NCBI RefSeq assembly: GCF_013317235.1
Contig: NZ_WLCM01000011.1
Span: forward strand, 62,001-126,000
Reading direction: 5' to 3'
DNA: 64,000 bases
Source of the DNA: Leisingera sp. ANG59
GTDB lineage: Bacteria > Pseudomonadota > Alphaproteobacteria > Rhodobacterales > Rhodobacteraceae
The notes under the pieces were generated by a model. It ran no database searches. It was not told the DNA's origin and saw only the letters and a program-made list of their open reading frames with translations. Shown in pieces: positions 26,164-34,350 of the stretch; position 1 is the stretch's first letter; the number at the start of each line of letters is the position of its first letter. The translations under genes and the position numbers were made by a program.

Positions 26164-27330
26164 TCACGCTTGCCAGCGGCCGCCGAAGTCCTCCGGGATC
26201 AGCAGATTGTGGCGCCCCAGCGCCTCCACCGAGCGTTCGCCGCACAGCGCCATGGTGGTGTCCAGCTCCTTCTGGATCACTTCCAGCGCCGTGGTGACGC
26301 CCTTCTGCCCCATGGCCCCCAGGCCATAGACAAAGGCGCGTCCGATCATGGTGCCCTTGGCCCCAAGCGCCAGCGCCTTCAGCACGTCCTGACCGGAGCG
26401 GATGCCGCTGTCCAGATGCACTTCCACATCGCCGCCGACAGCATCCATGATCTCAGGCAGCATACGGATCGAGCTGAGGGCCCCATCCAGCTGCCGCCCG
26501 CCGTGGTTCGACACCACGATGGCATCAGCGCCCAGCTTGGCGGCCATTTTCGCATCTTCAGCGTCCAGAATGCCCTTCAGGATCACCTTGCCGCCCCACA
26601 TCTCCATCAGCTTTCCGATCTTGCCCCAGTCGAGGGCCGGATCGAACTGCTCCGCCGTCCAGACCCCCAGCTGCGAGGTGTCGGAGACCCCCTGCGCATG
26701 GCCGACGATATTGCCGAAATTGCGCCGCTTGGCGCCCAGCATTTCGATGCCCCAGGCCCATTTGGTCATCAGGTTGGCAATGGTTTTGGGTGTCAGCTTG
26801 GGCGGCGCCGACAGCCCGTTCTTCAGGTCCTTGTGCCGCTGGCCCAGGATCTGCAGATCCAGCGTGATCACCAGCGCCGAGCATTTTGCGTCCTTGGCGC
26901 GCTGGATCAGGCGGCGGACATAATCCTCGTCCCGCATATAGTACAGCTGGAACCAGAACGGCTTGGAGGTCGCCTCGGCCACCTCCTCGATCGAGTTGAT
27001 CGACATCGTCGACAGCGTGAACGGCACCCCGAAGTCTTCCGCCGCGCGGGCCGCCTTGATCTCGCCGTCGGCGTGCTGCATCCCCGTCAGCCCCACCGGC
27101 GCCAGGGCCACCGGCATCGCCACGTCCTGGCCGATCATTTGGCTGGCGGTGCTGCGTCCGGTCATGTCCACCGCCACCCGCTGGCGCAGGCGGATCTGCT
27201 CGAAATCCGAGGTGTTCTCGCGGAAGGTCTGCTCGGTCCAGCTGCCGCTCTCGGCATAGTCGTAGAACATCCGCGGCACGCGGCGTTCATAGATGCGCTT
27301 CAGGTCGTTGATATTGGTGATCACCGGCAC
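26164..27330 (-). CDS. lldD: FMN-dependent alpha-hydroxyacid dehydrogenase (L-lactate dehydrogenase/glycolate oxidase family)
   Basis: 388-residue TIM-barrel flavoenzyme oxidising L-lactate or a related 2-hydroxyacid to the 2-oxoacid. Key parts: PVALAPVGLTGMQHADGE, VITLDLQILGQRHKD, and the active-site SNHGGRQLDGA with the catalytic His and Arg, then HLDSGIRSGQDVLKALALGA for FMN phosphate. Start is set at GTG 27330, which follows a GGGAGAG box; the longer open frame begins in an unlikely Cys/Phe-rich stretch. The gene symbol is by family; lactate specificity is not proven. Confidence 0.9.
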   Translation of the reverse strand: MPVITNINDLKRIYERRVPRMFYDYAESGSWTEQTFRENTSDFEQIRLRQRVAVDMTGRSTASQMIGQDVAMPVALAPVGLTGMQHADGEIKAARAAEDFGVPFTLSTMSINSIEEVAEATSKPFWFQLYYMRDEDYVRRLIQRAKDAKCSALVITLDLQILGQRHKDLKNGLSAPPKLTPKTIANLMTKWAWGIEMLGAKRRNFGNIVGHAQGVSDTSQLGVWTAEQFDPALDWGKIGKLMEMWGGKVILKGILDAEDAKMAAKLGADAIVVSNHGGRQLDGALSSIRMLPEIMDAVGGDVEVHLDSGIRSGQDVLKALALGAKGTMIGRAFVYGLGAMGQKGVTTALEVIQKELDTTMALCGERSVEALGRHNLLIPEDFGGRWQA

Positions 27331-27425
27331 CGGACTCTCTCCCGCTTCAATTTGGTAAAATTTCTTTACCAATTCAAAACAGCAAAAGCAACGCCCCGTT
27401 TGCCGCACCCCTGGAAACGCAAAAA

Positions 27426-27443
27426 CCGCGCCCGGAGGCGCGG
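27426..27443 (-). terminator. Intrinsic terminator downstream of trpA
   Basis: CCGCGCC (27426-27432) pairs with GGCGCGG (27437-27443) around a 4-nt loop, flanked by AAAAA on the left, which reads as a T-run on the minus strand after trpA (stop 27475). The right flank CTTTT could also stop plus-strand transcripts. Confidence 0.8.
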
Positions 27444-27474
27444 CTTTTCAATCCTGACTGTGTAAGTAAGGGCG

Positions 27475-28266
27475 TCACCCCTTGTGGGCGCCGTCCGCCA
27501 GCGATTTCACAAAGGCCAGCACCTCGGCCGGGGATTTGCCCGCGCCGATCTGGCTGACGATAGCGCTGCCCACCACTGCGCCGTCCGAAATAGACGCGAT
27601 GTTCTGCGCCTTCTCCGGCGTGTTGATGCCAAAGCCCACGATGATGGGCAGATCGGTCGCCGCCTTGATGCGTGCGACCTCAGGGCCAACATCGCCGGCC
27701 TCGGCCTCAGCAGCGCCGGTGATGCCGGTGATCGAGACATAATAGACAAAGCCGGAAGTGTTCTGCAGCACCTTGGGCAGGCGCGCATCATCGGTGGTGG
27801 GGGTCGCCAGGCGGATGAAGTTCAGCCCCGCCTTCTGCGCCGGGATGCACAGTTCGTCATCCTCTTCGGGCGGCAGGTCCACCACGATCAGCCCGTCGAT
27901 GCCGGCGGCCTTGGCGTCTTCCAGGAACTTGTCCACGCCGCGGCTGTAGATCGGGTTGTAATAGCCCATCAGCACGATCGGAGTGGTGTCGTCGCCCTTG
28001 CGGAAGTCAGCGGCCAGCTGCAGCGTCTTTTCCAGGGTCATGCCGCCGTCAAGCGCACGCTGGCCTGCCAGCTGGATGGTCGGCCCGTCAGCCATCGGGT
28101 CGGTGAACGGCAGGCCCAGCTCGATGATGTCGACACCGGCGCCCGGCAGCCCCTTCACCACCTCCAGCGAGGTGTCATAATCGGGGTCGCCCGCCATCAC
28201 GTAGGTGACAAAGGCTTTCTTGCCGGCGGCGTTCAGTTCGGCGAATTTGGCATCGATACGGGTCAT
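27475..28266 (-). CDS. trpA: Tryptophan synthase alpha chain
   Basis: 263 residues. Cleaves indole-3-glycerol phosphate and channels indole to Trp[18 protein letters not shown] contains both catalytic acids (Glu of ELG, Asp of FTDP); also [16 protein letters not shown] and [11 protein letters not shown] for phosphate binding. Separated from trpB by pagL, ychF and a DUF2237 gene rather than forming trpBA. Confidence 0.97.
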   Translation of the reverse strand: MTRIDAKFAELNAAGKKAFVTYVMAGDPDYDTSLEVVKGLPGAGVDIIELGLPFTDPMADGPTIQLAGQRALDGGMTLEKTLQLAADFRKGDDTTPIVLMGYYNPIYSRGVDKFLEDAKAAGIDGLIVVDLPPEEDDELCIPAQKAGLNFIRLATPTTDDARLPKVLQNTSGFVYYVSITGITGAAEAEAGDVGPEVARIKAATDLPIIVGFGINTPEKAQNIASISDGAVVGSAIVSQIGAGKSPAEVLAFVKSLADGAHKG

Positions 28267-28351
28267 GGGCGGGCCTTTTGAAATCTGTCCGCCCCGGTGT
28301 GCCGAATGTTGCGCGGGAAATCAATCCCGCGCGAGGCGCCGGCAGCCCGGC

Positions 28352-28849
28352 TCAGCTGCCCAGCGGAATATGCCAGCGCAGGGTCAGCGAGTTCACGCCC
28401 GGGTTTTCATCCGCGGTCGAGGCGTTGGATTTGTGGCTGATGGCCAGCGACACCGCCTTGCCGTTCTGGAACCGCTTGCCCACCGCCAGCAGGCTGCGGA
28501 TCTCGAAGGCGGACCCCAGATCGTTCTCCGGCGAGCTTTCGTGGTAGGCGCCGGGCATCACGCTGGTTTCAATGAACCAGTCGTTGTTCAGGTCGATCAG
28601 GCCGCTGATGCCGATACCGGCAAAAACGTCGCCGGTCTCCACCACCTGCAGGGTGCCGCCAAAGCGCGCCGACAGCCGCCCTTTTTCATAAAACGGCATA
28701 TGCAGGTATTCGGCAGCAAACAAGGCACCGTTTTCCGCCGTCTCCCGGTGGTAGTCGGAATACCCCAGCCCCAGTGTCACTTCCTGCGCTGCTGCAGGCG
28801 CCGCCATGGCTGCCGAAACCGCAGCCGCCAGCAGAGTTGTCTTTTTCAT
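28352..28849 (-). CDS. pagL: Lipid A 3-O-deacylase PagL-like / acyloxyacyl hydrolase
   Basis: 165 residues with a signal peptide (about 1-22, AAPAAAQE), a predicted eight-stranded outer-membrane barrel and a C-terminal aromatic TLRWHIPLGS end. The HKSNAS motif around residues 140-145 matches the catalytic His-x-Ser of PagL, which removes the 3-linked acyl chain from lipid A. A preceding acidic residue for the triad is less clear. Divergent from ychF. Confidence 0.8.
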   Translation of the reverse strand: MKKTTLLAAAVSAAMAAPAAAQEVTLGLGYSDYHRETAENGALFAAEYLHMPFYEKGRLSARFGGTLQVVETGDVFAGIGISGLIDLNNDWFIETSVMPGAYHESSPENDLGSAFEIRSLLAVGKRFQNGKAVSLAISHKSNASTADENPGVNSLTLRWHIPLGS

Positions 28850-28971
28850 TTCCAGCCCCTCGGAAAATAATGACTTTTGGCCAAGCTTTTTTCAGGAGTG
28901 TTCTAAAACTCCCTAAACATTTGCCAAGGGCCTTATGGAAAATCAGTGTGCATACTGTCTGTGAACCGACA

Positions 28972-28988
28972 CACAGTTCGCAACTGTG
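28972..28988. promoter_or_regulatory. 17-bp palindrome in the pagL-ychF intergenic region
   Basis: CACAGTTCGCAACTGTG is a perfect 7-3-7 inverted repeat 82 nt before the ychF start and 123 nt before pagL. It has no T-run and could be an operator; no regulator gene is adjacent. Confidence 0.35.
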
Positions 28989-29070
28989 GCAGTTCTGCCA
29001 GACAGACTTGGCTTGCACGGGCGTGCAATGCTGCCTAGAAGCAGCTCCCAAATGGCATCAGGAGGCCGCA

Positions 29071-30168
29071 ATGGGCTTTAAAATGGGAATCGTCGGCCTG
29101 CCCAACGTGGGCAAATCGACGCTGTTCAACGCGCTGACCAAAACCGCCTCGGCGCAGGCGGCCAACTTTCCGTTCTGCACCATCGAACCCAACGTGGGTG
29201 AGGTCGGCGTGCCGGACGCACGGCTGGACAAGCTGGCGGCGATTGCGAAGTCCAAGCAGATCATCCCGACCCGGATGACATTTGTCGACATTGCGGGCCT
29301 GGTGAAGGGCGCCTCCAAGGGCGAAGGCCTGGGCAACCAATTCCTGGCCAACATCCGCGAAACCGATGCGATTGCCCATGTGCTGCGCTGCTTTGAAGAC
29401 GGCGACGTGACCCATGTGGACGGCCGTGTCGACCCGGTGGCCGATGCCGAGGTGATCGAGACCGAGCTGATGCTGGCCGACCTCGAAAGCATCGAGAAGC
29501 GCCGCGCCAACCTGGTGCGCAAGCTGAAGGGCAACGACAAGGAAGCCCAGCAGCAGGACCGCCTGCTGGCCGCCGCCCAGGCGATGCTGGAAGACGGCAA
29601 GCCCGCCCGCCTGGTCGAGGTCGATGCCGAAGACGCCAAGGCCTGGAAGATGCTGCAGCTCTTGACAACCAAGCCGGTTCTATACGTCTGCAACGTGGGC
29701 GAGTCGGAATCGGTCGAGGGCAATGCCCATTCCGCCAAGGTCGCGGAAATGGCCGCGGCGCAGGGCAACAGCCATGTGATCATCTCCGCCCAGATCGAGG
29801 AAGAGATCAGCCAGCTGGAAGCCGATGAAGCCCAGATGTTCCTGGAGGAAATGGGCCTGGAAGAAGCCGGCCTCGACCGTCTGATCCGCGCAGGCTACGA
29901 GCTTCTGCACCTGGAAACCTATTTCACCGTCGGCCCCAAGGAGGCCCGCGCCTGGACCATCCGCACCGGCACCGCCGCGCCGCAGGCGGCAGGTGTCATT
30001 CACGGCGATTTCGAAAAGGGCTTCATCCGCGCCGAAACCATCGCCTATGACGATTTCATCGCCTGCAACGGCGAACAGGGCGCCAAGGAAGCCGGCAAGA
30101 TGCGGGCCGAAGGCAAGAGTTATGTCGTCAAGGACGGCGACGTTCTGCACTTCCTGTTCAACACCTGA
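29071..30168 (+). CDS. ychF: Redox-regulated ATPase YchF (Obg-like)
   Basis: 365-residue Obg-family ATPase associated with ribosomes and stress response. Walker A GLPNVGKST at residues 9-17, switch region DIAGLVKGASKGEGLGNQFL, a coiled-coil insertion (about 125-165) and a C-terminal TGS domain (about 280-364; FTVGPKEARAWTIR, IHGDFEKGFIRAE). An AGGAGG box precedes ATG 29071. Followed by a strong terminator. Confidence 0.96.
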   Translation: MGFKMGIVGLPNVGKSTLFNALTKTASAQAANFPFCTIEPNVGEVGVPDARLDKLAAIAKSKQIIPTRMTFVDIAGLVKGASKGEGLGNQFLANIRETDAIAHVLRCFEDGDVTHVDGRVDPVADAEVIETELMLADLESIEKRRANLVRKLKGNDKEAQQQDRLLAAAQAMLEDGKPARLVEVDAEDAKAWKMLQLLTTKPVLYVCNVGESESVEGNAHSAKVAEMAAAQGNSHVIISAQIEEEISQLEADEAQMFLEEMGLEEAGLDRLIRAGYELLHLETYFTVGPKEARAWTIRTGTAAPQAAGVIHGDFEKGFIRAETIAYDDFIACNGEQGAKEAGKMRAEGKSYVVKDGDVLHFLFNT

Positions 30169-30193
30169 TCAGCTTGTCCCGGATAGTTTTCCG

Positions 30194-30225
30194 CCGCCCG
30201 TCAGCCCCGCTGGCGGGCGGTTTTC
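30194..30225 (+). terminator. Intrinsic terminator of ychF
   Basis: CCGCCCG (30194-30200) pairs with CGGGCGG (30214-30220), with TCAGC/GCTGG partly extending the stem, followed by TTTTCGTTT. It lies 25 nt after the ychF stop. Confidence 0.8.
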
Positions 30226-30319
30226 GTTTGACGGCCCAGTCCCCGGCACGGGAAATACCGGGACGGGACGCGGAATTGCGCTACCATTATTCTCAACCGT
30301 ATCAGGGACGGGGCACCCC

Positions 30320-30697
30320 ATGGACAAAGACAACAGCATCAACGTATTGGGCGGCCCGCTTGCGCCCTGCTCCAAAGCGCCGGTGACCGGGTTCTTCCGC
30401 GATGGCCATTGCAACACCTGCGCCGAGGATCAGGGCAGCCACACGGTCTGCGTGGTGACCACGGCGGAGTTTCTGGCGTTTTCCAAATATGTCGGCAACG
30501 ACCTGTCGACGCCGCGTCCCGAGTTCAGCTTTACGGGCTTGCAGCCCGGCGACCGCTGGTGCCTGTGCGCCGCCCGTTTCCTGCAGGCCGCGGACGAGGG
30601 CTGCGCGCCCAAGGTCCTGCTGGAGGCCACCCACATGCGCGCGCTCGACATCGTGCCGCTGAGCGTGCTGCAAAGCTACGCCGCCGACCCGGCCTGA
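30320..30697 (+). CDS. DUF2237 family protein
   Basis: 125-residue protein of unknown function. NVLGGPLAPCSKAPVTGFFR at the start, CNTCAEDQGSHTVCVVTTAEFL, and NDLSTPRPEFSFTGL followed by GDRWCLCAARF match the DUF2237 family; several Cys residues are conserved (about 17, 31, 34, 44, 81, 83). No membrane segment or signal. ATG 30320 follows a weak ACGGGG box. Lies between the ychF and trpB terminators, so it is probably monocistronic. Confidence 0.85.
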   Translation: MDKDNSINVLGGPLAPCSKAPVTGFFRDGHCNTCAEDQGSHTVCVVTTAEFLAFSKYVGNDLSTPRPEFSFTGLQPGDRWCLCAARFLQAADEGCAPKVLLEATHMRALDIVPLSVLQSYAADPA

Positions 30698-30727
30698 GGC
30701 CGCCCGCAGAAGGGCTGCAACAAAAAG

Positions 30728-30746
30728 GGCGCCCCCGCGGGGCGCC
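30728..30746 (-). terminator. Intrinsic terminator of trpB
   Basis: GGCGCCCC (30728-30735) pairs with GGGGCGCC (30739-30746) around a 3-nt loop. AAAAAG to the left is a T-run on the minus strand, placing it 25 nt after the trpB stop. Confidence 0.8.
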
Positions 30747-30770
30747 TGTTCGTTTGTCCTGCGTGTCCGC

Positions 30771-32030
30771 TCACTCCTCGAAGGTGCGGCCTTCCTCGGT
30801 GTCGGACATGTCAAAGCCCAGATGCTTGGCGACGGTGAACACGTCCTTGTCGCCGCGGCCGCACATGTTCATCACGATGATGTGGTCCTTGGGCAGCTCC
30901 GGCGCGATCTTCATCACATGGGCCAGCGCATGGCTGGGCTCCAGCGCCGGGATGATGCCCTCGGTGCGGCAGCTGACCTGGAAGGCTTCCAGCGCTTCCT
31001 TGTCGGTGATCGAGACATATTGTGCACGCCCCGTGTCATGCAGCCAGGAATGCTCCGGCCCGATGCCCGGGTAGTCGAGGCCCGCGGAGATTGAGAAGCC
31101 TTCCTGGATCTGGCCGTCCTCGTCCTGCAGCAGGTAGGTGCGGTTGCCATGCAGCACGCCGGGGCGGCCGCCGGTCAGCGACGCGCAGTGCTGCATCCGG
31201 TCATCCACGCCCTTGCCGCCGGCCTCAACGCCGATGATGTTCACCGACGGGTCATCCAGGAACGGGTAGAACAGGCCGATGGCATTGGAGCCGCCGCCGA
31301 TCGCGGCAATCACGGTGTCCGGCAGGCGGCCTTCGCCTTCCTGCTCGGCCAGCTGCCAGCGGACTTCCTTGCCGATGATCGACTGGAAATCACGCACCAT
31401 CGCCGGATAGGGGTGCGGGCCGGCGGCGGTGCCGATGCAGTAGAAGGTGTCGCGCACGTTGGTCACCCAGTCGCGCAGCGCATCGTTCATCGCGTCCTTC
31501 AGGGTGCCGCGGCCAGAGGTCACCGGGATCACCTCGGCGCCCAGCAGGCGCATGCGGAACACGTTCGGCGCCTGCCGCTTCACGTCGTGGGCGCCCATGT
31601 AGACGATGCACTTGAGGCCGAATTTGGCGCAGACGGTGGCAGTTGCGACGCCGTGCTGGCCGGCCCCGGTTTCGGCGATGATGCGGGTCTTGCCCATGCG
31701 GCGCGCCAGCAGGATCTGGCCCAGCACGTTGTTCACCTTATGCGCGCCTGTGTGGTTCAGCTCGTCGCGCTTCATGTAGATCTTGGCGCCACCCAGTTCC
31801 GCCGTCAGGCGCTCCGCGTGATAGAGCGGGCTGGGGCGGCCAACATAGTGTTTCCACAAGCTCTCCATCTCGGCCCAGAAAGAGGGGTCGTCCTTGGCTT
31901 TGTTGTATTCTTCCTCAAGGCTCAGGATCAGCGGCATCAGGGTTTCGGACACGAAACGCCCGCCAAAGATGCCAAAGCGGCCCTGTTCGTCCGGACCGTT
32001 CATGAAGCTGTTGAAAAGATCGTCGGCCAT
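30771..32030 (-). CDS. trpB: Tryptophan synthase beta chain
   Basis: 419-residue PLP enzyme condensing indole with serine to tryptophan. HTGAHKVNN holds the PLP lysine, [12 protein letters not shown] the substrate carboxylate loop, and GGGSNAIG binds the PLP phosphate. ATG 32030 has an AGGGAAG box; the upstream extension is not conserved in character. Downstream of trpF on the same strand but separated by 504 nt, so probably with its own promoter. Confidence 0.97.
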   Translation of the reverse strand: MADDLFNSFMNGPDEQGRFGIFGGRFVSETLMPLILSLEEEYNKAKDDPSFWAEMESLWKHYVGRPSPLYHAERLTAELGGAKIYMKRDELNHTGAHKVNNVLGQILLARRMGKTRIIAETGAGQHGVATATVCAKFGLKCIVYMGAHDVKRQAPNVFRMRLLGAEVIPVTSGRGTLKDAMNDALRDWVTNVRDTFYCIGTAAGPHPYPAMVRDFQSIIGKEVRWQLAEQEGEGRLPDTVIAAIGGGSNAIGLFYPFLDDPSVNIIGVEAGGKGVDDRMQHCASLTGGRPGVLHGNRTYLLQDEDGQIQEGFSISAGLDYPGIGPEHSWLHDTGRAQYVSITDKEALEAFQVSCRTEGIIPALEPSHALAHVMKIAPELPKDHIIVMNMCGRGDKDVFTVAKHLGFDMSDTEEGRTFEE

Positions 32031-32534
32031 GGTTCTTCCCTCACTTTCGCAGCGCCCGCCATGACTATAGCGCGGCAGCGCCATGGTAAAGGGAGATTGC
32101 GCAACCGGTTTGATCCGGCCAAGGCCCCTGCCCTGCCGGTGTATTCCTGTATTGCTATGGTCTGCTGCCTGTCCTTCAGGCTGGAAGGTGCAGATTGGCG
32201 GCGCCGCCTAGGGGCGGAGGCGGGACGGGAGGTTCCTCCCGCACGCTGAACGTTGTCTCTGCGCGCCCTTGCCAAAGGGCCCTGTTCCTGGGTGCCGGGA
32301 GTGTCAGGCCCGGCAATGACCGCGATCAGGGGAGAGCATGGCATATGCGGTTTAAGATGCGGTGACAGGGGAGTGCGCAGGGTGCGCAACACCCCGGCCG
32401 GTGCGCCTTGGAGCAGCAGCTGCGCAGTGAGCATTTATGCAAAGAAGAAGAAACAGGATGCCGCTTCTTCTTTGTCCAAATACTCGACTCCCGCACTGTG
32501 CAAGCCAGGCTGAAGGGGGCGGCGGTGCGAGCCG
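32031..32534. other. Intergenic region between trpF and trpB
   Basis: 504 nt without a credible gene. It contains, on the trpF side, a 10-bp inverted repeat (32441-32473) described separately. The rest should contain the trpB promoter, but no strong hexamer pair or leader-peptide attenuator (run of Trp codons) was recognised. Confidence 0.6.
32441..32473 (-). terminator. AAAGAAGAAG/CTTCTTCTTT hairpin downstream of trpF
   Basis: AAAGAAGAAG (32441-32450) and CTTCTTCTTT (32464-32473) form a perfect 10-bp inverted repeat with a 13-nt loop. On the minus strand it is preceded by GAGTATTTGGAC, a word I associate with 3' flanks in Rhodobacteraceae. It starts 61 nt after the trpF stop. It lacks a GC-rich stem, so an mRNA 3'-end element is as likely as a terminator. 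Confidence 0.45.
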
Positions 32535-33188
32535 TCAGCCGCGGGCGCCGTGGGCGGCCTTCGTGAAGGCGTCGACCAGGCCCGCATCCTTTTCGCCCGG
32601 CGCGCTTTCGACGCCGGAAGACACATCAACCTGGCGCGCTCCGGTCATGCGGATGGCTTCGGCCACGTTTTCAGGCGTCAGCCCGCCGGCCAGCATCCAG
32701 GGTTTCTGCCAGTACTTCCGCCCGGCCAGCAGCCGCCAGTCGAAGGCGAGGCCGTTGCCGCCGGGCAGTTCTGCCTCCTTGGGCGGCTTGGCATCGATCA
32801 AGAGCTGGTCGGCCACCTGTTCATAAAGCGCGATCTGGGGAATGTCGGCGGCATCGGCAATGCCCACCGCCTTCATCACCGGCAGGCCGTAGCGGGCGCG
32901 CACCTCGGCCACCCGCTCCGGGCTTTCCTTGCCATGGAGCTGCAGCATGTCGAGCGGCACCGCGCCGGTGATGGCGTCCAGATCATCGTTGGAGGCATTC
33001 ACCGTCAGCGCCACCTTGCACAGCCCGATGGGCGCCTCGACCGCCAGCGCGGCGGCCTGGGCGATAGAAACGTTGCGCGGCGATTTCGGGAAGAACACAA
33101 AACCCGCATAGGCCGCCCCGGCCGCGGCCACGGCTGCCACATCCTGCGGGGTGCTGAGCCCGCAGATCTTGACCCGGATGTCACTCAT
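32535..33188 (-). CDS. trpF: Phosphoribosylanthranilate isomerase
   Basis: 217-residue TIM-barrel enzyme converting phosphoribosylanthranilate to CdRP in tryptophan synthesis. [12 protein letters not shown] contains the catalytic Cys, and [10 protein letters not shown] plus [13 protein letters not shown] and [15 protein letters not shown] (with the catalytic Asp) are intact. Operon ihfB-lapA-trpF with 1- and 7-nt spacing. Confidence 0.96.
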   Translation of the reverse strand: MSDIRVKICGLSTPQDVAAVAAAGAAYAGFVFFPKSPRNVSIAQAAALAVEAPIGLCKVALTVNASNDDLDAITGAVPLDMLQLHGKESPERVAEVRARYGLPVMKAVGIADAADIPQIALYEQVADQLLIDAKPPKEAELPGGNGLAFDWRLLAGRKYWQKPWMLAGGLTPENVAEAIRMTGARQVDVSSGVESAPGEKDAGLVDAFTKAAHGARG

Positions 33189-33195
33189 GGCTGGC

Positions 33196-33546
33196 TCAGT
33201 TCGCGTCTTCGAGAAGCGCCAGGACCTCGTCCTTGCCTTCGTTTTTCCGCTTCTTGAGCCGGGTCACTTCGCGGTTCAGCTTACGCGCCTCGCGGGCCTT
33301 CTGGGCCGCCTCGCTGCGGTGCTTGTGCTCGCGGATCCATTCCCACAGGAAGCCGATCACCAGCCCGGCGCCAACGCCGCCCAGCACCACCACGAACAGC
33401 GGCAGCGCGATGCTGTAGTTGAAGCCGGCCAGTTCAGCAAAGGCCGCCGGCATCAGTTTCAGCTCAACCACCGTGCTGTTGGCCAGACAGACGGACACCA
33501 GCACGATGGCCAGCATCCCAAGAACCGCGTAGCGAATGTAACGCAT
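33196..33546 (-). CDS. lapA: LapA-domain (DUF1049) membrane protein
   Basis: 116 residues with two membrane helices (about 5-24 and 45-66) and a basic, helical cytoplasmic tail ([20 protein letters not shown]). This matches the LapA/DUF1049 family; in E. coli LapA works with LapB in lipopolysaccharide control. Its ATG overlaps the ihfB stop by one base (TGATG), so it is translationally coupled. Confidence 0.85.
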   Translation of the reverse strand: MRYIRYAVLGMLAIVLVSVCLANSTVVELKLMPAAFAELAGFNYSIALPLFVVVLGGVGAGLVIGFLWEWIREHKHRSEAAQKAREARKLNREVTRLKKRKNEGKDEVLALLEDAN

Positions 33547-33830
33547 CAGGCTTTCCCGTTCAGGCGGTCCCTCAAGAGTTTACCCGTCTTGAAGAACGGC
33601 ACATGTTTCTCTTCGACTTCGACCGTCTCGCCGGTGCGAGGGTTGCGGCCGGTGCGCGCGTCCCGTTTCTTGACCGAAAAGGCACCGAAGCCGCGCAGCT
33701 CAACCCGGTCGCCGCGGGCCATGGCGTCGGTCACTTCCTCGAACACCGTGTTCACGATCCTCTCTACATCCCGCTGATACAGGTGCGGGTTTTCGTCTGC
33801 AATCTTCTGAATCAACTCAGAGCGGATCAT
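33546..33830 (-). CDS. ihfB: Integration host factor beta subunit
   Basis: 94-residue HU/IHF-family DNA-bending protein. [20 protein letters not shown] start, [15 protein letters not shown] and the arm [10 protein letters not shown] with the intercalating Pro; [13 protein letters not shown] terminus. It pairs with IhfA, encoded elsewhere. GGGAGG lies upstream of ATG 33830. Confidence 0.95.
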   Translation of the reverse strand: MIRSELIQKIADENPHLYQRDVERIVNTVFEEVTDAMARGDRVELRGFGAFSVKKRDARTGRNPRTGETVEVEEKHVPFFKTGKLLRDRLNGKA

Positions 33831-34057
33831 ATTCGCTTTCCTCCCAGGGTGCCGGTGTGTTTTGGCTATTATTCTGAGAGTATAGGAAAATTTCGAGCGC
33901 GGGGGAACAAAATGCCGCAGGTTTGACGGGCAAATCGGCGGCTCTTCACCACCTTTTCAGGCCGCAAAGCCCCAATCCCGGGCAGCAAAGCGCCGCCGCA
34001 GCGCGGCATCGGCTCTGCAGAGTGCGCCGCAGTCCGGTTTGATTCGGGGGGCCGAAA

Positions 34058-34086
34058 GCCGGTTCCGGGGATGCCCCGAAACCGGC
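34058..34086. repeat. Imperfect 13-bp hairpin upstream of the Amt-like gene
   Basis: GCCGGTTCCGGGG (34058-34070) pairs with CCCCGAAACCGGC (34074-34086) with a single mismatch and an ATG loop. Too little T-run follows for a classic terminator. Confidence 0.5.
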
Positions 34087-34110
34087 ACTTTCCCTGCTTA
34101 GCAGCGCGGG

Positions 34111-34141
34111 ATGCGGCATCTGCCGCCCCCACATGCCGCAT
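34111..34141. repeat. Perfect 9-bp inverted repeat
   Basis: ATGCGGCAT (34111-34119) and ATGCCGCAT (34133-34141) are exact inverted copies 13 nt apart, about 210 nt before the Amt-like start codon. Confidence 0.5.
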
Positions 34142-34350
34142 ATGAAACTATATTTCCGCAAGGGAAAATTTTTTATTGTAAAGCGCCCGGCATCGCCCAT
34201 GCTTTCCTGACCAGGCGCGTCAGAACAACTGACCGGATCTGGCCCCTATCGATCCGGCGCACCCGCCTATTGGCGGCAACAGGCGCCGGCCTGTCAAAGC
34301 CGGTGGCAAACAACCGGCAGGACGGCAAACCAACTTGGAGAGAACTGGAA

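Larger units (their letters stand above)
33831..34350. other. 520-nt intergenic region upstream of ihfB and of the Amt-like gene
   Basis: No credible gene. It contains a TATACT word (minus strand, near 33880-33886) that could be an ihfB -10 element, a 29-nt hairpin (34058-34086), a 9-bp inverted repeat (34111-34119/34133-34141) and a TTTCC/GGAAA stem followed by a T-run near 34151-34177. Confidence 0.55.

Noticed and set aside
30169-30319. Extra N-terminal coding sequence for the DUF2237 protein
   Set aside because: This stretch holds the ychF terminator; the family's usual start matches ATG 30320.
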